A DNA stretch of 64,000 nt from Molanna angustata (lineage: Eukaryota > Arthropoda > Insecta > Trichoptera > Molannidae). The stretch is from assembly GCA_963576475.1 (NCBI GenBank), contig OY754967.1, forward strand, positions 24,378,651 through 24,442,650, written 5' to 3'. The notes under the pieces are model-generated. The model saw nothing but the letters and a program-made list of their open reading frames with translations. It had not been told where the DNA came from and did no database searches. The position numbers and the translations under genes were made by a program. Positions 12,771 to 25,249 of this stretch are shown piece by piece (the first letter of the stretch is position 1; every line of letters begins with the position of its first letter).

Positions 12771-13039
12771 AAAATTACATGGCCCATGACAATGCCCCTC
12801 ATAAATTACTATTTTGAGTAAGGATAAGAAGCCCTTAATGCAATTAAAAAATAAAAAAGTCTTAAAAAGAAAAAATCTTAAAAATATTGAAAATCTGAAC
12901 GAACCGCGATAACGACCCAGGTACTCCTATTGAATGATAAAAAAAACTACATGTTTTGTGCACATAGCCCACAGACGAGAGAATCTAATAGCCAAACAGT
13001 ACAGTCATAAATAGATAAACTTTTATTATGTACTGATTG

Positions 13040-13373
13040 ATCTTCATTGGTTGCGGATATCGGAGATGATTCAGTACAAGATATGCTGGATTGTGCACAA
13101 AGCTATTCACGGACAAGCTCCTAAATATCTTATGGATCTTTATGTACCAGATGATCTGAACCAAAAAAGATCTACTCTTCGATCTACAAGTAACACGGCC
13201 ATGCATCGTCTACAGTACGCGTCGAATGACGAACTTTGGTGAAAGAGCATTTGCTGTGGTGGGTCCAGTTCAGTGGAATAAGCTCCTATATAGTTTAAGA
13301 TCCATAGACAATGAAAGTGTGTTCAAAAAACAGTTAAAAACTTATTTTTTTAAAAACACATATAGTGATTAAG
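13040..13373 (+). mobile_element. CR1/L2-like LINE fragment, frameshifted
   Basis: The plus frame IQYKICWIVHKAIHGQAPKY, LMDLYVPDDLNQKRSTLRS shifts near 13230 to FGERAFAVVGPVQWNKLLYS and ends KKQLKTYFFKNTYSD-stop at 13373. These are the C-terminal blocks of CR1/L2-clade polyproteins. 5'-truncated and dead. Confidence 0.85.
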
Positions 13374-13483
13374 TGATTATTACCTATGATTGATCAATTG
13401 ATTTTTATTTATTGCTTTTTCTCCAGGTATAATTGTTAAGCGACCTTGAGGTGAAACACACAAAAATGGCGCTATATAAATTA

Positions 13484-13514
13484 TCCATTTATTATTATTA
13501 TTATTATTATTATT
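13484..13514. repeat. ATT trinucleotide microsatellite
   Basis: About ten ATT units at the junction with a truncated family C copy. Confidence 0.95.
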
Positions 13515-14107
13515 GATTACAACGGTAATAACTTTTGATTTGCTTGATGCACAGAGCCCAACATTTTAGAAAATGCAGTAAATTCTAGACCTTCATAACT
13601 TTTATACTCAGAATTTTCAATTTTCATTCCAGTCAGGGGTAATCAACATTTGAACTTTAATTTTTTATTTTCATATATCTCAATAATCATTTAAAGTTTG
13701 AAAGCTGTAAAATTGTATGTAATATTCAAATTTCTTTTTATGATATGTTCCACGGTTTTTAAATTTTTTTTTTGAGAAAATATTTTTTTCAGACAAATTA
13801 TGTGTTTAGCTGCATATATTTCCATTTTTTTAAATAAAAAATAGCCGAATCAATCCAAATAGGTTATTTAATTTTATATAAAAAAACACAAAAATTACAT
13901 TAGTAGGTACATCTCGAACTTTTCTTAGGTAACATTTTTTGTAAAAATTGAATTTATCAGTTTGATACTTGAATTACCCTGACATTTTGTGTTGAAAATA
14001 ATATGTCTTAAATATGCAATCATTTAGATTTAAGGGTTTATAGTTTGGTATATAATTCTCCATTCCATTCACACATATTTACCTACAAATGCTATCGACA
14101 CTTGGAT
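13515..14107 (-). mobile_element. TIR element family C, truncated minus copy
   Basis: The right edge has the TIR ATCGACACTTGGAT (14094-14107); the body matches 8634-9652 in reverse. The other end stops at the ATT microsatellite. Confidence 0.65.
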
Positions 14108-15800
14108 CTCATATGTTTCATGCAACTAGTATTATATCACAATTTTTACAATCTATATTCAAAACACAGTATCTATTCAACAACATCCGTCAGCTATTGT
14201 AATATCCTATATAAATTTGTATGATTCTTGTTAAAGACTCCAAGAAGGGATGATCACATCTCATACTGAAGTCGTTCAAATATCAACAATAAACACTTTT
14301 GATGTTTGTGTTCATCCTTATGTTGGCAACACTTAACCGTTGTCTGAGATGATGGATCCAATTGTTATGGTAAACTGTTCCAATAATAATATTATTTGTT
14401 CATCTTATGGCGGTCTCTACGGGGAACCCTTTCTAGTATTATGTAGATAACAGCCATAAATACAACGTGCGTGTTTAAACATCATATGCGTATGCTACAT
14501 ACATACATTCCGTATAATAGTCCTTGCATTGTCCAAACATCAGTAAATGCATTGTTTTTATTGAGTCCTTAGAATTTCACGCATAAAATAAATATGTAGG
14601 ACATATTGATGAAAAATGAATGAAAATGCAGAGCAATTATATATAAATTTATCGGAATCACTCACTTACTTCATTACTTTTGAAGGAATTCAAAACGCGT
14701 AAAATTTATTTGAATTTCATTTAATTTTTATTTCGGAAGTACTTGATGATATTCCATTTTTATAAAATAAAAATGCTATTTTTATAACTACGACCGGTTT
14801 CACGCGATACCCATTGTGAGTAGTGAATTTTTTTTATTTCCAGTATAAACAAACATCTCCGCGAATTTATTTACTTAAATAAAAATAAGCGCGCTTGCAA
14901 ATATGTAAAAATACTGCGCAGTACCTGTGCCATCGCATAAAAAATACAAATATCTGAAAGATTCATCAAATATAAACAGAAATATAAATAAACATAAGCA
15001 GAACAGGCATTATTCCTAGTTTATGAAAATATCCTATATATATGAAAAAAAAATTTATAATTGTATAAAATAAATAAAAAATAAACTGCGATCGAATGTT
15101 TCCAGACATAAAATATTATTAAAAATAAAAATTTGTTTTACAATCGAAAATAATTTATAGGGACATTTTTCTTTATACACATTAGAATTATTTTTAGCAC
15201 AAAACATAAAATTGAATAATGGTATTGTGCTCATCTATTTATTCATAATAATGAAATATGTAAGTTAGAAAATATATATATATTCCTAAATGTTTAAAAA
15301 AGTTTTTCAACTTATCATTACAAATCAAAGGAAAAACCTTCATAAACACGGTCATTAATAACATAACATACATAGTAATATTGTAATATAGTAATTAATA
15401 ACAAAGTGCACTAACTTTGCACTATTTGAACACAATATTTTTATATAATAATTCTTAAATATACTTAATTTAAATTTAATAAATATATACGATATCTCAA
15501 TAACAATTCAATAACAACATAAAAGATATAATATTTCAAATAAACAAAATGTTTACACTTATCATCAACTATGTTTCAACATAAATCATTAGCGCTACAT
15601 ACAAGTAATATTATTACTAAAATACCAAACATGCATTGAAAAAAAATCTACGGGTTTTCAAAGTTCATTAAATAGAAAAAAATACGCATAAACTAAATAA
15701 TGTTGCTTATTTTTGTTAATAAAAAATATTATTATTTAATCAAAATAAATTTCCTTACATCATTTGTGGAAACTACGAAAACTATAAATAATTGAAACAT
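14108..15800. other. AT-rich DNA downstream of gene 1
   Basis: No repeat family or ORF of note recognised. Confidence 0.55.
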
Positions 15801-15968
15801 GTTTTTTTTAAATAGATATGTCCTTGTTATACAAGTACATATACATCTTCCTACATTCTCCATCCTACATTCCTACATCCTTGTGCGAACGAAATCGGTC
15901 TAGGTTGGATTCGAACTCGCAACCACTGGATGACTAACCCAACGCGCTAACTGCTCTGCCATCGACCC
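15801..15968 (-). mobile_element. tRNA-derived SINE (SINE-1), degenerate minus copy
   Basis: Minus strand: GATGGCAGAGCAGTTAGCG, box B-like GAGTTCGAATCC, CCGATTTCGTTCG, body and A tail. More diverged than the 61.4 kb copy, with a short internal duplication near 15855-15885. Confidence 0.8.
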
Positions 15969-16759
15969 ATCTAAAGTTGAATAAATATATTTATCACATT
16001 ATATTTAAAATATATATCTAATTTTACAATCTAACTATTACGCCATGTTTCTTACTTCATAAGCAGAGAAGAGATTCTCTATAGTAACTAATATATATTC
16101 ATTAAACGTTTTGTTTCACTTCCTCTTTAAAAAAACACCAAATGATAACATTTCCTTAGACCTAGCATTTTGATCAATGTTTTTCGCCCTTGATTAGTTT
16201 AGTAAATATTTTAATCGCTTTTTGTTTCCACGTATTCAATCTACAACAAATCATTCATTATAACAAAATAATATATTTTATTTCAAACCAAATTTTCCTT
16301 TGTCGTTTTAAAATGATCAAAATGTAAAAATGACGCATTTCGAATTGAGAGTAATATGTTAATTTTCATATAACATAAATTATAATTTGCGATAACATAA
16401 AAATGTATCATGTAATTCACGATAATTTGTTTTAAGGAACACTCAAAATGCGATCTTTTTTGATATTTTTATGGCACAAATAAAAACTGTTTCTTTTATT
16501 TTACTCATAAAACGTTTACTGCAAAATGTTAACGATGTTTTAAGCCCAAAAAATGTTCCATTTCATAATATTTACAAAATAATCTTACATTTTTTCTGCT
16601 CCCAAAAATCACTCATTTTACAATAATTTTTCTTTCAATAAATGTTCCAAACTTAAAATTTCAAAGCACTTCTGTACATATATTAATTCGATTAGTTGAT
16701 ATCATTATACATAATTATCGTTATTATTTTTTGTTGTTTATAACGGGAACGACAATTCA
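15969..16759. other. Gene 1 3' flank/3'UTR
   Basis: AT-rich; probable 3'UTR of gene 1 near 16495-16759 and nothing else. Confidence 0.5.
16495..16500 (-). terminator. Candidate polyadenylation signal of gene 1
   Basis: An AATAAA on the minus strand lies about 260 nt beyond the gene 1 stop. It is the first canonical hexamer seen downstream. The region is AT-rich, so chance occurrence is likely and transcript data would decide. Confidence 0.35.
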
Positions 16760-17017
16760 TTATGAAAACAAATCTTCAGTCGTATGAACCGCATTCATAA
16801 TCCTCTGATAAGTCGCCACTCCCATGTCCTTGATGCTATTCAACCATCCTGGAGCTGGTCCAGCACTATCTCCAGGTACTGCTAAACTGTCACCGTCCAA
16901 AGACCGGCCGAAGAAATAATCATCGTAGGTTGTGTCGTAATCTGGTTGGATAGGATTGAATTTGGCATAATAAATTGCAGCCAAGGCAGAATAGAGCAAC
17001 AAACCGGATGTGGCCAA
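16760..17017 (-). CDS. Gene 1 coding exon 3 (C-terminus and stop)
   Basis: Acceptor GTTTTTAG ends at 17018 and TAA is at 16762-16760. It encodes residues 227-311: a hydrophobic start (LATSGLLLYSALAAIYYAKF), then a Tyr/Asp-rich stretch, a Gly/Ala/Pro-rich linker and a short helix-like end. Joined to exon 2, the hydrophobic run is about 28 residues. The intron to exon 2 is about 3.7 kb and holds a LINE fragment at 17.8-18.6 kb. Confidence 0.85.
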   Translation of the reverse strand: MATSGLLLYSALAAIYYAKFNPIQPDYDTTYDDYFFGRSLDGDSLAVPGDSAGPAPGWLNSIKDMGVATYQRIMNAVHTTEDLFS

Positions 17018-20000
17018 CTAAAAACAAAAAAACTGTATATGATGCAGGATAAAAAAAATCGTTTGAATTACAAAGCTTTAGAACAATTCTATCGCAGAAG
17101 CGGTACCTCTGCACCTCATTGAGTTAAATGTATCCAGATCTTGGTTTCTTTTCTGATCCCCAAAAAGATCTAAAGTCTCTTAAGACGGCCCATAAAAGGA
17201 ATCTTCTATTTGTTATAAGACTCTATGAGCTAATTCCTCTTCTTTGTATCTTGCCGAAATTTCATAATATAAAAAAGGAAGAAATTATCACTAGATTATT
17301 CATAGAATTCAATCTTTTGACGTAAGCAAAAATGACATTATAAGTGTAAACAAGCTGTAACAGATATACCTTCTGGAAATTGATTACTACGCTATTTACT
17401 GCATTTTATTAATCGGTTCGATTATGTGTCACAAAATATAAATTATTATATCACTAAAAAATATAACGATTCACTAAATTTATTGCAGCTTATTTATATT
17501 TATTATATGTTTGTATATTATTATATTGTATGCCTAATAAGAGTAAAAGCAATGAACTTTTGTTATTAATCCTTATATTGTAGTGAATACCTACCATCTA
17601 TGTAGCTTTAGGGGAATCATTAATTCGAGGAAAAAATAATAATTTAAAATATCAAATGTCCGTCGTAGGAACATATTATAAAAGTCTGGAATTTAAAAAG
17701 AAAATCGTAAATTTTAACGATTATTGCTTTCGTCTTCCGAGTGAAAAGAAGCTTGGTAGCATAAGCTTATCTAACGACATCTGTTGATACCTCCGGACAG
17801 CACGTAGGTATTTATCATTTTGTGTTTCTGCAGTGGCGCATGACTTATCATACCAAAGTAATGCAGATTTCTTATTTTAATACTAAAGCCCTATTCCTGC
17901 TACTAAAGAAAAAGAAATGGAGAAGAAAAGTTATTAATCATGAACGTCAGATCCAATACAACGATTTACTTAAATGGTATAACATGATTAGTCTTGCCAA
18001 CAGAAGAAAATTATTTGATGCATTAACACTATATGAAATATCCCATAATAAATTCGATTCTATTCAATTAAATAGTATGCTTTAAATACAAATTCCATCT
18101 AGAATAACGACACAGCGCCAACTTTTTTTCACAAATACTCCGAGAACTAATGCAGGATTCAGGATACTGCTTTATAGAATATGTAAAAACTTTAATGACC
18201 AATGCAATGACCATTTTGACATTTTTTTTGCATCTATATTCAAAAGGGAAGTTTTAAAAAAGATCACTGATTCAACCTCTTAGGACCTGGGTGTGGCTGG
18301 AATGAACAGTTGAGGAAGTAATGTTATATGAGTGATGTCATTTTTGTGTATTCCAAACTATACTTCATAATATGTTTTTTCAATAAGTATTGATTTTTTA
18401 TATTTTATTATTTTTTATTACTTTTATCTCTATCTTAATCTCTAAGCACGTCTATGTTTACATTGTAACTTCTCTATGGTAAATATTATGATTGCACATA
18501 TAAATCATATTTATTATTTATAAAATCAAAATGTGTATGTGTGATGTGTAATTATTTTTTCCCTTAGTAAATAAATAAATGCCCAAGAGAAAATTCCATT
18601 CTAATTTATTACATTTATATTGTTTATAAAAAAAATATACTGATTTAAATATTTTTCGTTAACACAATAAATAACAAATTATATAATAAACAAAACAAAA
18701 GCGATTATAAAAAAGAAACAAAAGACTTAAAAATAATAAAATAAGTTGCATTTCGCAAAACACAGTTACTATCATATAAGTTTTTTTTGTGATTAAGTCT
18801 AATTATCTTTACGAAAAATGTTTTTTTTTATTTAATATTTTAAATTTACTTTAACGTTTTATAACCTAAAAATAATTTTTAAGTAGCTTTTTTACATACT
18901 TAATTAATTTTTAACAAATTTTATTTTATCATACTGAAGATAATTTTTTATTTATATTTATCGCTTCGTTTATATTTTCTTAAATATGAAATTATAACAC
19001 CAAATTAATGTGCTATAAAAAGGACACAAATATAATATCATATTTCGACATTTAAATCATTTAATTGGTGAATAAAAAAATTAAATATTTTATATTGGCT
19101 TAGCTTCACAAAGAAGATTTTATGGTTTCGTATGAAATTAACATAATTAATAATGGAATAAATATTTTAAGAAGCCTCCGTCGAAAATTTTATGGTGTCG
19201 TTATGTTCCCGGATACTGAAGATAAAATTTCAAAAGGATATATTGCCTGTAGAAATTCATCGGTTATATTATTTCCCTGCATAGGGGTTAGTATCATCTT
19301 ATCTGCCATATTTTATGACTGTTTCTTATGGTGAATGAATGATTACAAAGAACGTGATTATTTTTTTAAATGTCCGATTTTAAAACGCTAAAAACAATTC
19401 AGGTTTAAATATATCCATGCGTTGAACTTTTTTGATACAAATTAATTTCTCGTAATTTTCACATGCAATTTTGCATTGGAAAAACTACGTAACATTATGT
19501 ATTCTTAAATATTTTAAAAATTCTTGGTATATTCATATGTATGAATACCTAATAAATCGGTTTGTACAAAAAGGCAAGCTGTTAGATATTGCAGTTCCCA
19601 ATTTGCATTTACAACCGGTATAAATATTGAAATAGACCAATATCGACACACAATTTATTGAACAATATTTTTATAACTTAGTATTCTTTCCAGAATAATT
19701 TGAAGCTTCGTTGAACGTGCTTTTGGATACTAAAATTGAATTTTATGTATATGAAAAATGTATATTGTAATCTCTAGTATTTTTTTAAATATGATAATAG
19801 TGTGCTCTAATTCGTAGTAAATCAATAAATATCACAAAACTAAGTACTTTGAGAGTTTTCTAGGTCAGTAATAACCCAACTGCGGTATTCTGTTGTAAAA
19901 TAGTTAACACCTCTAAAGATGACCGCACGACAATAAATTGTATAATCACGAATTGCAAATAGCTACTTGTGTAACTGTAATACAAATTGTTTTAAATATA

Positions 20001-22621
20001 TTAACCGAATCATTCTAGACATGAAATTCTGTCTTTAACAGTTATATCACATCATGGGGGTGATAATCTTCTTATTATAACGAATTTATGATGACAATTT
20101 ATAACTTGAGTAAAAACAATTGAGTTACAGATTCTGATAATCTTGAATTCAAATTTCCTAAATTAATAAATCATTACAATTTATTTATAACGGGTTTATC
20201 AAAAATATCGATTTATTCAAAGACATCTTCTTATTATATTTGGTTGAAAATCTTTTTTTTTTCAAGAAGTGTGCCACTTATAATTTACTGTCACCGTTAT
20301 GCTGTTTTTTTTTCTTTTGAATTCCTTTTTTCACAACTACTCAACATTTTAGGACCCTTTTATATATTTTGTTTAGTTCGATTATCAATTAAACGTCTTT
20401 CCTTTCCAAAAAAAAAACATAAAAATTAGTCTTTCTCTCCATTAAATACAATTTGATTAACGTGATTTTATAATTGTATATTTTTTTTAAATTTCAACGA
20501 AGTTTAATTAAACTTTTTAAATATGTTTGTATTTTAAAAACATGACTAGTAAATCAAATTTATCAAAAATAAATTTCACAGAGTCGACTTTTTATGACCG
20601 AAAGAAAGCCAAAATGTCTTGAAGTTATCAATGTCATAGAGAATCTGTGATGAAATACTTTTATATTTATAATTTTAAAATGGATTTCTGCTAACCCTGT
20701 TTATTTTATGATTATTTAAGATAAATAGTTTCTTACTTGAAAAGCACTCCAAAATTTGAATGATCCTTCAGTTATGATAAACTCGTAGTAACCCTCCCAA
20801 GGATCAGAGTATCTCGATTGCTTGACCATTTCTTTCGGAGCTTCGGTCGAAGATGCCATCGGTGGTTCCTCTGGTATAAAATGATGGTCATATGCCAAGT
20901 CATATACTCCATCGTGGCCCATTTCTCTTCCAGTATCTCTCTTCGCGTTGTTATTTTCACTAGACTCTAATGACTGGTTAGTAAATGAACTAGTAATAGT
21001 CATATTGTTTGAATTATTACTCGTGATTCTACCAGGTATTTTGGTTTTATTACTAGGCAAAAGTGATAAGCTTTCTATTTTCTTTTTATTTACAATCCTT
21101 AAAACTTCGAGAAGAGTCCTGAGCACAGTTAGAACAAGTTGAGAGGGTGAAAAATAAGTTGATTTCAACGTGGGAAAACCTGACGGCGAAGCTTTGTCAT
21201 CGTAGTAGTCGATAATGTCTTTATCTTCTTCTTCGTGTCTAAAACAATGTAAAGCTCTTATCACGTATTGATATTATACAAGAAACAATGGATTATTAAA
21301 TAATTGTTTCGTTTATGTTAATCAATAATGTTGTTGTAATGTTGAATTATAAAGCTGTTATTTGTTACAGACAATCAATTCAATAACCTCGAAATTAATC
21401 TATATATGTAACTTAACCAAATTGATTTTTCTTTTAAAGTTATTTTCAATGTATGAAGTATGGAATATGTAAAATTTTATGGTAACCACCTATTACATTA
21501 ATAATAATAAATATATAGAAATGGTATTTGAAATATATAAAATAGCACATCTATGAAGAAGATGAATGTGTTTGTTGATTTTTCCTATATCATCACGCCA
21601 ATTCCCTATTCGGGTTAGGCATAGAGAACCAGAATCCTCTTTCTTGAAATACATTTCTCGGTTCATTCACATCCATGCATCGACTCATACACGCTCTTCT
21701 ATTATTTTTACTTCGAACGTCTACACCTTTTCAAAATTCCATTTACGTGATCTAGCCAACTTTTCCTTGGCCGACCTCTACTTTTCGTTCCTCTTTTATC
21801 AGTCTTATATACTTTTTTTGCTAGTCGGTTGTCACTTATTCTTTCTGTGTGATCAAATTCCTTAGAACATTTATTTTCATCCTATTTATGATATCTCTTT
21901 CAATTTATCGGAGGTTTTAATTTTATTACTATTTCATCATACATGATTTCATCATTTCATCTTACTTATGATGGATATATTTTAACTGGGTTGGACATCT
22001 TCAGTGCAAAATATAAAAGGTTTCGTGAAGAAATACTGAAGGTGATGCGCTCTTAATTCCCCCCCCCCCCCTCACATCCCTCCTTATCTCTTATCAGTCC
22101 CATACCTAATTTTAATTTTCTTAATTATTATTTTTTTCTCTTTGTTTGTTTGTTGATTTATTTGTATAAACTGTCTGTTATTATTGTTGTTAATTTATTA
22201 TTGATGGAATGCTATCATTGGCTCTGACTATGTCATTTAAATTGTATAATCTAAACTGTAAATGAGCTGTTTGCTTCCCAAATATAAAATAAAATAAATA
22301 ACTTTACATTATTTTAAATGAAAAATTGTTATATCATTGAAATATTAATAATTTCATTCATTAAATACCTACATAAATTGAATAATTATTATAATGCTAA
22401 CTAAAATATTTATGAATGATCACTAGCATAAATAATTAAATTTACCTGTAAACAGGTCTACGTCGGTCCATAGAATGAGTAGTGGCCACAGGATATGGTG
22501 ATTCTGTAGAATAATAATAATTTGGGGGTGCAGCCTCCATGGATGATATAAATATTACAAGCACTCCAACTATTACAAAATTATACTTTATTTTTTGCAT
22601 TTTTAATTTAACAACAGCCAT
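16760..22621 (-). CDS. Unrecognised signal-peptide protein with C-terminal hydrophobic segment (gene 1, 3 coding exons)
   Basis: Coding exons are 22621-22446, 21238-20737 and 17017-16760 (176, 502 and 258 nt; 936 nt, 311 residues plus stop). All junctions are GT-AG and the phases agree (2, then 0). Residues 1-30 look like a signal peptide or anchor, with a hydrophobic core FVIVGVLVIFISS after a Lys-rich start. Residues 32-80 are Tyr/Pro/Asp/Glu-rich. Residues 91-119 could form an amphipathic helix. Residues 120-160 are Asn/Ser/Thr-rich with N-glycosylation sequons (NKT, NMT, NQS). Residues about 219-246, spanning the last junction, are hydrophobic and may cross the membrane. The tail is acidic and Tyr/Gly-rich. 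I do not recognise the family and assign no function. Secretion or membrane location is inferred. It is transcribed divergently from gene 2, which has a similar layout. Confidence 0.8.
17830..18590 (+). mobile_element. Non-LTR retrotransposon 3' end in gene 1 intron 2
   Basis: Plus frame SLANRRKLFDALTLYEISHN ... QLNSML stops at 18085; a shifted frame continues IPSRITTQRQLFFTNTPRTN and ends KKITDSTS-stop at about 18283, followed by a 3'UTR and AATAAATAAAT tail. Shares its end with 6388-6840. Typical C-terminus of insect CR1/Jockey-type LINEs; clade not fixed. Confidence 0.8.
18591..20736. other. Gene 1 intron 2, AT-rich
   Basis: One ATG-started 70-codon ORF at 19122-19334 (plus) lacks any domain; treated as chance. 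Confidence 0.55.
20737..21238 (-). CDS. Gene 1 coding exon 2
   Basis: Acceptor TTTTAG ends at 21239 and donor GTAAGA begins at 20736. The exon encodes residues 59-226: an acidic start (HEEEDKDIIDYYDD), an aliphatic stretch rich in Leu/Val, an Asn/Ser/Thr-rich section with NKT, NMT and NQS sequons, and a Trp/Tyr/Phe-rich end (DPWEGYYEF ... FKFWSAFQ) leading into the hydrophobic segment. The reading frame is open across the whole exon. Confidence 0.85.
21585..21890 (-). mobile_element. Non-LTR retrotransposon 3' fragment in gene 1 intron 1
   Basis: A degenerate relative of the 9770-10340 copy: CATCACGCCA tail block, then the region matching the GRPRK..W blocks with several stops. Intron insertion, minus orientation. 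Confidence 0.65.
21960..22290. repeat. Poly-C tract and LINE-tail-like sequence in gene 1 intron 1
   Basis: A run of about 12 Cs at 22058-22070 is followed by T-rich sequence ending in AAATAAAATAAAATAAA, which looks like a plus-oriented retroposon tail. Family not recognised. Confidence 0.35.
22446..22621 (-). CDS. Gene 1 coding exon 1 (start and signal peptide)
   Basis: ATG is at 22621-22619 and the exon ends with a GTAAAT donor at 22445. It encodes residues 1-58 plus two bases of codon 59, completed as Arg in exon 2. The exon itself starts at about 22630, just after a TTTCAG acceptor at 22633-22631, so the leader is split by a 5'UTR intron. A second in-frame Met at residue 8 would also leave the hydrophobic core intact; the first ATG is preferred because it is open and upstream. 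Confidence 0.82.
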
Positions 22622-23560
22622 GTCATTGAACTGAAATCAAATAAGAGATCGCTATAATACGCACAATACGAGCATAAAAAATACTTTGGTTAATTTTTAA
22701 ATAGTCACAAGTATTGGTTACATCACTATTCATTGGATATACAATTTAGTAAATAGAAAAATACGCACAATACGAGCATAAAAAATACTTTGGTTAATTT
22801 TAAAAAAGTCACAATTATTGCTTACATCACTATTCATTGGATATACAATTTAGTAAATAGAAAATTAAATAGAAATATAATTAAATAAATAATTTGTATC
22901 TAATTATCCTGGATAAAAAAATGTGATTTAAATTTGTGAAATATTAGGATAATTTTTATTAATAAAGTAGTACACAAATTAATTCGCTATCGAATAAAAA
23001 TATAAAACCATAATAATACATACAATCAAACATTTTTAATTAAAAACTGAACATTACCTTTTCTAAAACACTTCACTTTATAAAATATTGCACAATTTTC
23101 AAAATATGATCACCACTTATAATTTTCTCACGTAAAAAAATATTTTAAATGTTTGAACTCGAACATTTTGTAGGCGTTGCTAAAACATCAAATCGATTGT
23201 CATATTTGTATGCAAATTTTCATTTAATGAATAATCAAACTTAGAAAAAGTCACAAAAGATTTTTTAATCACTGCCTAGATTTTCTTGTTCAGAATGAAA
23301 GTGTAGGTCGTTCGACGAAGTTTTCGATGACTGATGTCGAAGGCTTCTTTCAAACTGGAAGGGATCCGTGAATCACAGAATATCCACCTGATGATATGTG
23401 TCAATAACATGCCCGTCAACTTGTCGTGGTTGAGGTCCACAATTAGCAGGTCTCAATATGTTAATTCTTTGTAAACTGCTCCTATTTGGCGTGCATGTTC
23501 AAAATCTAATGCACAGTTGTAGTGACACACGATATTATTTTAACAAGGCTATCAGTGAGT
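22622..23560 (-). promoter_or_regulatory. Gene 1 5' leader intron, probable non-coding exon and promoter region
   Basis: A GTAATG donor at 23057-23052 follows AAAAG, and pairs with the TTTCAG acceptor at 22633-22631, so a 5'UTR intron of about 430 nt is likely. A non-coding first exon would end at 23058. The less AT-rich stretch at 23270-23530 is the likeliest promoter or start region, but no clear core promoter can be fixed by eye. The intron contains a 104 bp tandem duplication (listed separately). Confidence 0.45.
22657..22864. repeat. 104 bp tandem duplication in the gene 1 leader intron
   Basis: Two adjacent copies, 22657-22760 and 22761-22864, both start ATACGCACAATACGAGCATA and end near AGTAAATAGAAAA. 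They differ at only a few positions, so the duplication is recent. Confidence 0.9.
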
Positions 23561-24454
23561 TTGAATAAATAAAATATTCAATTTTTATCTTTAGTCATTA
23601 AAGTCGATTTGATTTTTATTGTACTACAGAGTATCCAAGAGTTTTATATAAATAAATAATACTAGTATCAGAATTCAAATGAAATTATTATTTTTTACCA
23701 ATGATGTGAACTCGTAATTTTTTTTTAGAAAATTTTTCATTGATTTGATCTGACCACAGGTTATATTATATTAAGGCAATTAAAAGTAACTATCAGATAA
23801 AAATATAGAAACAAAAATAGACAAAAAAATCATACACCTTACAGTATTAAATAGTTCACACAAAAAAAAACAAATGTATCAATTAATACTAAAAATAAAT
23901 AAGAAAAAAAACATAGGTGGCAATAGATAAACTGCAAAGTTGGCAGCTATCGATATAGAAAAGACCCATGTTTTATTTTATGAAAACCTGCGAAAAAGTG
24001 ACTTAGTCCTTGAGAATTTTTTTTAATTTATACTAAATACCAGTTCCTTATTTTTTACTGTGCAAAAAAGCACTCGTTCTTCGCTTTAATTTAAGTTGAA
24101 AATATTTTTAAAATTTATTAACATAAATACGCAAGTAGGCTTTTATTGTCACAGTGAAGTCATTTTTGAGTTAAACATCCAGTTATAAAATTTTACGTCA
24201 AAAATAAAGACAAATTAAACAAATTAGCGTTTTGTTTCTATGATATAGATTTTACTCGTACGTTAACGTGTCTGGTCAATTCCTGTTATGTAATAAAATT
24301 GATACAAATTCTGTGTGAATCAGATCAATAATCCTGTATTTTGTGTAAACAAACAAAATATATAAGTGTTTATTACAACTACTACTTAAGTAATACTAAA
24401 ATTTAATTAAAATTAATATGTAGCAATGTTGATGGGGCGATGTATATGTGTCAA
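23561..24454. other. Intergenic DNA between divergent genes 1 and 2
   Basis: AT-rich without recognised repeats. Shared regulatory elements could lie here but none can be named. Confidence 0.5.
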
Positions 24455-24520
24455 GATAGAAGAATGCGGTGTTAGGATCTCACTGCCTACCCCTTGTGGA
24501 AGATAGAAGTGGAGAGTAAA
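24455..24520 (+). mobile_element. Short non-LTR tail fragment
   Basis: Plus-oriented match to the 3' tail block of the 9770-10340 LINE (GTGTCAAGATAGAAGAATG, CTCACTGCCTACCCC). Confidence 0.45.
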
Positions 24521-24785
24521 AAATACACTTTTCTATAGAGACAATATCAATATCAATATGAAGTTAATCACTCAATTTTATCATACAGAAGCTATTTTAT
24601 TTACATTTTTCATACAAATATGAAATTTATTTCACATTGATATGGCAGACCATAGATTTTTTTTAAATTTAGACAATCCTTGAATGCATTTTTGATGGGT
24701 GTATTTTTATTGTATCAAAATTTAAAACAGTATAAAAATACCTCGATTTTCTAGACCGTGAGAGCATTTTGAAAATTTGGACAGG

Positions 24786-25095
24786 TGAAATCATAGAGAA
24801 GAAATTAATGGATATCTATGGAAAACTAATCAGCTCTAAGTTTATGGACATTACATATATGATATCAACATGAAGTCAATCGTCTACTTATAGTTTGTGC
24901 TGTAGAGAGAACACAAAAAAATAACGTAAATAATAAAATCATAGAGAAGAAATTAAAAGTTATCTATGGAAAATTAATCAGCCCTAGGTCTAAGCACTTT
25001 ACACATATAATGTAAATATGAAGTCGATCGGACTTAGTTTGGGCTGTAGAGAGGACACAAAAAGTCCGTATGGCGTACGACGAACGCTATACGCT
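24786..25095. repeat. Imperfect tandem duplication between genes 1 and 2
   Basis: Units of about 150 bp, both starting ATCATAGAGAAGAAATTAA and passing through CTGTAGAGAG.ACACAAAAA. They lie within 0.7 kb upstream of the gene 2 start. Confidence 0.7.
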
Positions 25096-25249
25096 ACATA
25101 TACAAACACATCACGACGAAACTCATAGTGTGCACTCTCTACATGATACCCGTTAAGAAATTTATGTAAAAAAATACGCTTAAAAATTGTGAAATCATGA
25201 TTCACCACTATTCCATAGTGTGGAGAGTAAAAATACTTTTTTCATTTTG

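Noticed and set aside
19122..19334. 70-codon ATG ORF in gene 1 intron 2
   Set aside because: No recognisable domain or supporting signal; AT-rich sequence makes it plausible by chance.
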